This document shows positions 56,640 to 64,000 of a stretch of 64,000 nt of DNA, piece by piece (positions within the stretch are counted from its first letter, which is position 1; each line of letters begins with the position of its first letter). A program made the translations under genes and the position numbers. Below the pieces are notes generated by a model. It was not told where the DNA came from. It ran no database searches and was given only the letters and a program-made list of their open reading frames with translations. Source of the DNA: Wurfbainia villosa (Eukaryota; Streptophyta; Magnoliopsida; Zingiberales; Zingiberaceae); the NCBI GenBank assembly GCA_025175895.1, contig CM045993.1, positions 46,628,621-46,692,620 on the forward strand, written 5' to 3'.

Positions 56640-57245
56640 TCAAAAGTCCAAGGATTTTAGCCCTTACATGTTTCGGCCAACCCAATCTTTTAGGGTTAGG
56701 GTTGCATGAACTTGATTCTAAGGTTATGTTCATAGAGTGTAGGCTTCAAGTAGGGATTTTTAGGTGCCAAAAACCCAACTCATGGCCATATATGTTTCGG
56801 CCAACCAAGGAATTTAGGGTTAGGGTTTCATGAAAATGCCCCTTATGAAGTTATGCTATGATATATGCCTACATGAATAAATTTAGGTGACAAAAACCCA
56901 AGCCTTGTGCCCCTATAAGTTTCGGCCACCCAAGGAATTTAGGGTTAGGGTTTCGTGAAAATGCCCCTTATGAAGTTATGCTATGATATATGCCTACATG
57001 AATAAATTTAGGTGACAAAAACCCAAGCCTTGTGCCCCTATAAGTTTCGGCCACCCATGGTTTTAGGGTTAGGGTTTCATGAAAATGCCCCTTATGAAGT
57101 TATGCTGTGATATATGCCTACATGAATGAATTTAGGTGACAAAAACCCAAGCCTTGTGCCCCTATAAGTTTCGGCCACCCATGGTTTTAGGGTTAGGGTT
57201 TCATGAAAATGCCCCTTATGAAGTTATGCTATGATATATGCCTAG
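56640..57245. repeat. S2 tandem array A, about 125-bp units
   Basis: About five units, the last three nearly identical with steps of 125 and 124 bp (56876, 57001, 57125). Each contains TTTAGGGTTAGGGTTTCATG, which has telomere-like TTTAGGG words. Confidence 0.9.
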
Positions 57246-57815
57246 AAAATATGCTCATGTGATGAACAAGTTTATGATATAATATGCCATGAAATATGCC
57301 TATGTGATGAACATGTTTTATGATTTAACATGCCATGAATATGCCTATGAAATATGCTTATGTGATGAACATGTTTTATGATTTAATATGCCATGAATAT
57401 GCCTAGGAAATATGCTCATGTGATGAACAAGTTTATGATATAATATGCCATGAAATATGCCTATGTGATGAACATGTTTTATGATTTAACATGCCATGAT
57501 TATGCCTATGAAATATGCTTATGTGATGAACATGTTTTATGATTTAATATGCCATGAATATGCCTAGGAAATATGCCTATGTGATGAACATGTTTTATGA
57601 TTTAATATGTCATGAATATGCCTATGAAATATGATTAGGTGATGAACCTGTTTTATGATTTAATATGCCATGAATATGCCTAAAAAATATGCTCATGTGA
57701 TGAACAAGTTTATGATATAATATGCCATGAAATATGCCTATGTGATGAACATGTTTTATTATTTAACATGCCATGAATATGCCTATGAAATATGCTTATG
57801 TGATGAACATGTTTG
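57246..57815. repeat. S2 tandem array B, ATATGCC/GATGAACA units
   Basis: Roughly 50-57 bp units (ATGTGATGAACATGTTTTAT) arranged in higher-order sets marked by ATGCTCATGTGATGAACAAG at 57251, 57412 and 57689. Confidence 0.88.
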
Positions 57816-57867
57816 TGCTTTAGGACCCCTTTATGTTATGAATGCATGTATGCTATGAAATGTCTAA

Positions 57868-58032
57868 GGTGGAGATGCTTCCCTTTCAAGTAGGGATTAA
57901 GAGCTCTCCTTATGATAAGATAAGATGGAGATGCTTCCCTTTCAAGTAGGGATTAAGAGCTCTCCTTATGATAAGATAAGATGGAGATGCTTCCCTTTCA
58001 AGTAGGGATTAAGAGCTTTCCTTATGATAAGA
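57868..58032. repeat. S2 tandem array C, 56-bp units
   Basis: Three units starting GGAGATGCTTCCCTTTCAAG at 57871, 57927 and 57983, exactly 56 bp apart. Confidence 0.92.
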
Positions 58033-59239
58033 CAAGAAAGAAAGGAATTAAGTATTTTACTTTGTAAGAGGTTAAGTACCCGACCCGTCAGGTGGTCGTT
58101 AATCAAATCCATAGGGACATAAGAAGACGTAAGAGGTCTTGCCCTGGTAAGACGTAAGAGGTCTTGCTCTAGTAGGTCCGTGGCTCGCTACTGACCTATT
58201 AGGGAACGCGCATTATGTGGTACTTAACCTGGGGCCCCCCAAGCAAGTTATGATTATGTTGAAGTATCTATATGTATATATTTTGAAAAGAAAAGATTTT
58301 TATGAAATTGTGCATGCTTATGTTAAAGTCTATGAATGCTTATGGTTAAGTTTAAAAATGCTTATGATTATGTCCTTTATGCATGATAGATTTTATGACG
58401 TTACGATGCTTATAGTTGAGTTAAGAATATTTGTGACTATAGGACTTTATGCATGTTTAAGATTTATGATGTTACGGATACTTATGTTATGAATGCTTAT
58501 GAACTTGTCCTTTATGCATGTTAGATTTTATGAAGTTATGATGCTTATAGTTGAGTTAAGAATATTTGTGATTATGTACTTTATGCATATCTAAGATTTA
58601 TAATGTTATGAATGCTTATGTTAAATTATGCCCTGCTTAGATTTAATTATGCTTAACATGCTGATGTAATCTCTATGTCATGCTTAGGTTTTTATTACGT
58701 GGGTATGTTGTTGATTAGTGTTGCTATGAAACACTTAGGCTATTTATGCTAGTATGCTCATGTTTCTAATTGCTTGATGAAGTTTGTGGCTTTTGTGAGT
58801 AGGCAAGAATCTTACTAAGCTATATGCTTATAGTTTATGTTGTCCGTATACTGCAGATAAAGGAAACCTGAACTAGAGGAAGTAGCAGGAAGGGCCAAGT
58901 GTGTGTGATAGTGGCATGGTGGAGAAAGACCCTGTTACTATCTGCTTATATTACATGCACAATGAACCACTTAAGACTTTGCTTCCGCTTATAAGACTTA
59001 TGAATCCTTAGTATCATGTTGGATGATGCTTATTTATGTTACTGTTCAATTACTTAAGAACTCACGAATGACTCTTTATGTTATGCAAGTTAGAAATGTG
59101 ACAAGATATGTTAACATGCTGATTATGAATATGATATGTGATGCATGTGCAAAAGAAGATTTAAGTTATGATAACATGTTAAAAAAAACAGTAAAGTAGC
59201 GCCGCCATGAGAGCAGATAAGGGCGGGCATTACAGTCGA

Positions 59240-59564
59240 TGTGAAGGGAGGTGAAGTTGAGTGCTATGCATATGATGCACATTCAATTAGTTGATAGAAC
59301 ATTGTGATAGTTGCATATATGTGATATGCAATTGGTATACTTGATACCTACCATTGTAGCTATGAATGGCTTGTTGACTCTCTCCAAGGTTGTTCATATC
59401 TATGTTGGATATCAGCCCATTCGGAGATGAATCTACGATCTCCCGAAGTGATTTTGGGGTTTTAAAATTCGAAAAATGAATGGGATTTGTAAACGTATGT
59501 TGATGCATTTTTCCATCTTTCTCATATATGCTCGATTTTGTATTTCTAAGTTAATCGATTGATC
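59240..59564 (+). other. E7 leader, part 2
   Basis: Continues the leader after S2 up to the gag ATG. Noncoding. TTGTTGGACTCTCTCCAAGG-like words at about 55988 and 59380 echo each other. Confidence 0.75.
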
Positions 59565-60543
59565 ATGACGTCTTTGAATTTGCGCTCTATTTTGAATTCG
59601 AATAAATTGACTGGGTCGAACTTCTTGGACTGGCTTAGAAACTTGAGAATTGTTCTCAAGGCAGAAAAGCTTGCGTATGTCCTTGAAGAGCCTCTTCCCG
59701 CTCATCCTAGTGATGATGCAACTCTGGACCAATTGTACTGTTGGCCTATCAGAAACATGTGAGTGATTCTGAACTAGTGAGTTGTATCATGCTAGCCGCG
59801 ATGGTACCCAAGCTGTGGAAGTAGCATGAGCATATGGATTCTCATACCATAGTCTTTCATCTTTATGAGTTGTTTGATGAGCAAGTGAGATCCGAAAGGT
59901 TCGAAGTCCCCAAGCTCCTCTTCACCTCTGAGATGCAAGAAGGTTCATCTATGGTACTGCTCAACATGCTGAAGACTGTGGAGCCTTCTGTGAAGCATGA
60001 GCAGGGGACGGTGCTGTTAGTTGATTCCTCGAAGAAAGGTTCTAAGAGAAAGTCAAAGGAACAGCAGAAGGGGAAGAAGAAAAAGGCTAAAAAGGCAGAA
60101 CCAGCTCAATAGGGCACTTGCCATCATTGTGGCAAGGAGGGCCATTGGCGAAGAAACTACAAGATTTATCTTGAGTCTGTGAAGAAGAATAAGGCATCAG
60201 ATGCTCCATCTTCTTCAGATATCTTTGTTATTGATTGTCATTCTATTTTCTAAAATACTTGGGTATTGGATACTGGGTGTGGCTCACATATATGTAATGA
60301 CATATATGGGCTAAAGAATAGAAGAAGACTCGTCAAGGGAGAGTCAAATTTATGTGTTGGGAATGGAGCAGAGGGTGCTGCACTTGCCATCGGAACATAT
60401 TTGTTGAAACTCCCTACATGACTTGTCTTAGAACTAGACAATTGCTTTTATGTTCCTTCGTTGATAAAGAACATCATTTCTATTTCTTGTTTGAATAGAA
60501 ATGGGTATCATTTACTTTTAGTAACAATTGTTATTACATAACT
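59565..60543 (+). pseudogene. E7 gag and protease
   Basis: ATG at 59565 (MTSLNLRSILNSNKLTGSNF), close in style to E1 Gag. A frameshift near 59735 and stops near 59822 and 60110 break it; the capsid part appears partly deleted after 59950, where LLNMLKTVEPSVK follows directly. Zinc knuckle CHHCGKEGHWRRNYK at about 60118-60160 has Tyr in place of the last Cys. Protease WVLDTGCGSHIC near 60258-60295, with stops before and after it. Confidence 0.85.
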
Positions 60544-61344
60544 TTGAATGGCGTTCTTTATGAGACTGGAACTTTAAGCAATTGTATTTATACGTTGGAC
60601 TTGTCCAGTGACATTTACAATATCGAAGCGAGCAACAAGCATGCTCGAAAAGATAATCAATTAAACTCCAACATGTGGCATTGTCGTCTTAGCCATGTGA
60701 GCAAGAAACGCATGTCCGAATTACATCGATGTGGAATTCTAGAATCGTTTGAATTAGATTCATATGATACATGCGAATCATGCTTAAAGGGCAAGATGAC
60801 CAAGTTACCTTTTACTGGAAAAGGTGAACCGGTGGGAGAGTTGCTTGGTCTAATACAAACTGATGTATGCGGACCTATGTCAACTCAAGCTCTAGGAGGC
60901 TATAGCTACTTCATTACCTTCACCGATGATCACTCAAGGTTTGGGTATGTGTTCTTGATGAAACACAAGTCTGAAGCCTTTGAAAGGTTCAAAGAATTCA
61001 GAAATGAAGTAGAGAAATAACATGGCAAGAGTATTAAAATACTTCTATCGGATCGAGGTGGTGAATACTTGAGTCAAGTGTTTCTGGATTATCTAAGAGA
61101 CAATGATATATTATCTCAATGGATTCTACCGTATACACTACAGCATAATGGTGTATCTGAGAGGTGTAACCGGACCTTGTTGGACATGGTCAGGTCGATG
61201 ATGAATCATGCGAATCTTCCCAAGTCCTTTTTGGGCTATGCACTTCATACAGCTGTTTACTTGTTAAACAGAATGCCAACCAAGGTAGTCTCAACTACTC
61301 CATATGAGATGTGGAGAGTAAGAAACCTCATTTATCTTACTTGA
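60544..61344 (+). pseudogene. E7 integrase
   Basis: MWHCRLSHVSKKRMSELHRC and CESCLKGKMTKLPF (zinc motif, 60670-60810), QTDVCGPMSTQALGGYSYF, stop TAA at 61018-61020, then SDRGGEYLSQVFLDYL (about 61045-61095) and NGVSERCNRTLLDMVRSMM. A frameshift near 61315 leads to the 61311-61604 piece (SYLKIWGCPAYVKRTVSDKL). Confidence 0.9.
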
Positions 61345-62620
61345 AGATATGGGGTTGTCCTGCTTATGTGAAGAGGACTGTATCAGACAAACTGGATGCT
61401 AAGTCTGATAAATGTTTATTTATTGGATACCCTAAGGTAACGAGGGGTTACCAATTCTATCATCCTATGGAACAAAAGGTGTTTGTTTCAAGACATGTTG
61501 TGTTTCTAAAGAAAGAGTTTCTCTTACAAGAAAACAGTGGGAGCGTCGTTGAACTTGAGGAGGTTCAAGAGACTCCAGTAGACATTGAGGAGATACCTGG
61601 TTAAGCACCTCAACCGATAACTTATAGTGATGAGTCATCGGCTGGACCTATTGTGACACCATATCTTCATAGATCTAATAGAACGTGGAACATTCCTGAG
61701 ATATATGGATTTCTCATAAGTGAATCGAACAATGTGTTACTCATTAATGATGAGAAGCCAACCAGTTTTGAAGAAGTTCTGAAAAGTTCGGAAAGGGTTA
61801 AATGGCTTAACGCCATGAAGTCGGAAATGGATTCCATGTGTGAAAATCAAGTTTGGAACTTGGTTAACCCACCTGAAGGCATAAAGCCTATAGGGTGCAA
61901 GTGGGTTTTCAAGAAGAAAACCAACATGGATAGTAATGTGATTACATATAAGGCTAGATTGGTGGCGAAAGGGTATCATCAAAAGCAAGGTGTTGATTAT
62001 GACGAGACCTATTCACCTGTTGCTATGCTTAAATCCATTCGGATGCTCCTAGCCATAGCGACTCATTATGTTATGAGATATGGCAGAAGGATGTGAAAAT
62101 AACTTTCCTTAATGGAATCCTTCTCGATGACGTATATATGATACAGCCTGAGGGTTTCACATCAGTTGATAAAACCAAGGTATGCAAACTGTGACGGTCC
62201 ATATATGAACTGAAGCAAGCATCTAGGAACTAGAATATCTGTTTTGATGAGACAATCAAAAGGTTTGATTTCTCACAAAATCCGAATGAACCTTGTGTGT
62301 ACAAGAAGGTTAGTGGGAGTGCAGTCGTGTTCCTAATATTATATGTCGATGACATATTACTTATAGAAAATGATGTTTCTATCTTACAGGCAGTTAAAAT
62401 TTGGTTGTCCAAGATGTTCTCCACGAAAGACCTGGGAGAAGCAACCTACATCCTCGGGATTAAGATCTATAGGGATAGATCGAATAGGTTGCTTGGTCTT
62501 TCACAGCCTACATATATAGACCGAGTGCTAAAGAGGTTTAGCATGTCGAAATCCAAGAAAGGTTTCCTATCCATCATGCATGGGATACACTTTCAAAAAA
62601 TCTGTGTTTGCGCACAGTAG
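61311..62620 (+). pseudogene. E7 reverse transcriptase
   Basis: 61653-62096 keeps IGCKWVFKKKTNMDSNVITY and KARLVAKGYHQKQGVDYDE; a shift and several stops at 62090-62240 damage the region that follows; 62297-62620 keeps the YVDD motif (62342-62353), FSTKDLGEATYILGIKIYRD and LLGLSQPTYIDRVLKRFSM. Confidence 0.9.
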
Positions 62621-63190
62621 ACGAGAGGATTTGCATGAATAAGATTCCCTATGCATCCGCAATAGGATCTATCATGTATGCTATGTTATGTACGAGGCCT
62701 GATGTATTGTATGCTCTTAGTGTCACGAGCAGATACCAATCTGATTCAGGAATGGATCATTGGACAACTGTTAAAACAATCCTTAAGTACTTGAGAAGAA
62801 CTAAGGATGTGTTCCTAATATATGGAGAAGGTGATATGGTAATACATGCGTATACAGATGCCAGCTTTCAGACAGACAAGGATGATTTCAGGTCTCAGTC
62901 TGGTTACGTATTTACCTTAAATGGAGGCGCAACCAGTTGGAAAAGTTCCAAGAAAGACACTGTAGCAGATTCTGCCACTAAGGCAGAATACATTGCAGCA
63001 TTGGAAGCAGCAAAGGAAGCGGTTTAGGTCAAGAAGTTCGTCTTTGAACTTGATGTGGTCTCATCAATGATCCAAACATGTCCTTCACCGCTATCATTTT
63101 ATCAGAGAGATCATAAGTAGGAAAGAAATACAAATCGAGAAGATTCCCACTGAAAGGAACTTAGTAGACCCTTTAACTAAGGTCTTACCT
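62608..63190 (+). pseudogene. E7 RNase H
   Basis: NKIPYASAIGSIMYAMLCTR, AYTDASFQTDKDDFRSQSGY and ADSATKAEYIAALEAAKEAV; the family usually has Glu where this copy has Lys in ATKAEY. Stop TAG near 63026, after which the CDN region is missing or unrecognisable. LTK... coding end near 63180. Confidence 0.88.
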
Positions 63191-63256
63191 CAAAGTAAGT
63201 GTGAGGGTCATGTTAGAGCTTATGGTATTGGATACCATGGCGATTGACATTAGGCC

Positions 63257-63267
63257 AAGTGAGAGTT
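63257..63267 (+). promoter_or_regulatory. E7 polypurine tract
   Basis: AAGTGAGAGTT directly before the LTR start TGTTAG. Confidence 0.75.
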
Positions 63268-64000
63268 TGTTAGTAATATATGAGATGTGTCCTAAGGTAA
63301 TCGTCTTATGGTTGTACCATTTATTTGATAAATGAAGATTCACTATTTGAGTATATATGTTTTCATGTATTTGATTGGATCTTAAACTTATTTACTGAAT
63401 GTCCACAATATGATTCATAGCATGAGAGAATTTGTGATTGGATCACAACTAGTAAGATCTCTACATGTGTAATTGTGATGTATTGGAATTATCCCTAGTC
63501 GATGAATTGATGGATTCGAAAGCCATCGATTCTGTTGAGACAAGCATGAGGTATACTCTTTGATTTATCCAAGCAGTAGTTTCTCACTGGTTGGAGACAT
63601 TAGGATGTCTGAAGTTGATCGTGGATGCTAGTTATGGTAACCAGTTCATTGGAGTGACCAGCTGTAAGACTTCATATGGTTCTCTGCATATAACGATATG
63701 TCAATAAAGTCCTTACTGCAGCTTAAGTGTGATGTTCCTTTGACTTGCAGTATTCAAGTCATCTTTGACATGGAGACTTAGGCTTTGACATCTTAAGCAA
63801 GCATCTCCAAGGAGATGTGGACCCGGGATGATTGGGTATAAGTCGAAATGTCCGAAGGTGTTTGAATAGCCTATAAAGAATTCACCACTCCTTACGAGGA
63901 GATGTATATCCTTGGTCTCTCATCGGATTGTTACTAAAGTCTTTGGCCAAAGAATTACATGTTTAGAGTAAGGTACTCTAGGATACATGTGCAGTAACTA
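63268..64000 (+). repeat. E7 3' LTR (cut by window end)
   Basis: First 733 bp of U3. Its last 16 bp equal the start of 23919, where the other LTR resumes after E8. Contains hairpins AATTGATGG 63505-63513/63523-63531, TGACTTG 63741-63747/63755-63761 and CATCTCC 63802-63808/63811-63817. Confidence 0.88.

Larger units (their letters stand above)
56011..59234 (+). mobile_element. S2: large solo LTR (gypsy-type)
   Basis: 3224 bp, TGTAACACCC to GGGCATTACA, target duplication GTCGA at 56006-56010 and 59235-59239. No coding, primer site or purine tract, so a solo LTR is the simplest reading. Size and TGTAACACCC start resemble Tekay/Del LTRs. A TATA box (TCTATAAAG, 56291-56299) followed by pyrimidine-rich DNA suggests + orientation. 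Contains three tandem arrays. Confidence 0.85.

Noticed and set aside
57246..58032. Regular repeats, possible CRISPR array
   Set aside because: Tandem repeats without unique spacers, in a plant retrotransposon LTR.
56011..59234. S2 as a Helitron, MITE or host intergenic segment
   Set aside because: TG...CA ends and an exact 5-bp duplication inside the E7 leader fit a solo LTR. No terminal hairpin or Helitron CTRR end seen.

Overview
This window is plant nuclear DNA made essentially entirely of LTR retrotransposons inserted into one another. Evidence for a flowering plant: Ty1/copia and Ty3/gypsy chromovirus proteins of plant type, primer sites complementary to plant initiator-Met tRNA (TGGTATCAGAGCC), TG...CA LTR ends and 5-bp target duplications. 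I see no host gene, tRNA, rRNA, CRISPR or bacterial feature. The species cannot be named from this sequence; a large, repeat-rich genome is likely.

Layout, outermost (oldest) first, with names used below. E7 (copia, + strand) has left-LTR pieces at 23919-24335 and 53979-55081, coding remains at 59565-63190 and the start of its right LTR at 63268-64000. Its left LTR was hit twice: by E8 (copia LTR, - strand; right remnant 23005-23918, TSD ACATG) and by E5 (gypsy with Tekay/Del-type chromodomain, - strand, 24336-53973, TSD ATTTC, LTRs about 3.66 kb). E8 was split by E1 (copia, - strand, left window edge to 23004). The right LTR of E1 was split by E2 (gag-only Sirevirus-like copia, - strand, 8107-22325), and E2 was split by E3 (copia, - strand, 9364-18207, TSD GCAAC). 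This gives a five-level nest E7>E8>E1>E2>E3. E5 in turn holds E4 (copia, + strand, 25716-34858, TSD ACATA), E6 (CRM/Galadriel-like chromovirus, - strand, 37802-44239, TSD TCCTC) and S1 (solo copia LTR, 49919-51599, TSD GACTG). The E7 leader holds S2 (3.2-kb solo LTR, 56011-59234, TSD GTCGA).

None of the autonomous copies is intact. E1 is one continuous frame broken by nonsense codons plus a deletion in RNase H; E3 and the gag of E4 are riddled with 1-3 bp indels; E5 has stops and frameshifts and is split by E6; E6 is the best preserved (long gag-protease, RT and integrase ORFs). E2 keeps a complete-looking gag with no pol. When expressed, Gag would form particles, protease mature the polyprotein, RT/RNase H copy the RNA from the tRNA primer, and integrase insert the cDNA; E2 would need a helper.

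The signal I find most interesting is noncoding. The LTRs of E1, E3, E8 and S1 share a block of about 950 bp holding at least five stem-loops with compensatory base changes between families. Every imperfect pair I found in them is a G.U wobble in the retrotransposon sense strand and a C.A clash in the other. Similar sense-polarised hairpins occur in E4, E5 and E7 LTRs and in the E1/E3 gag leaders. This suggests conserved RNA structure, by eye only and untested.
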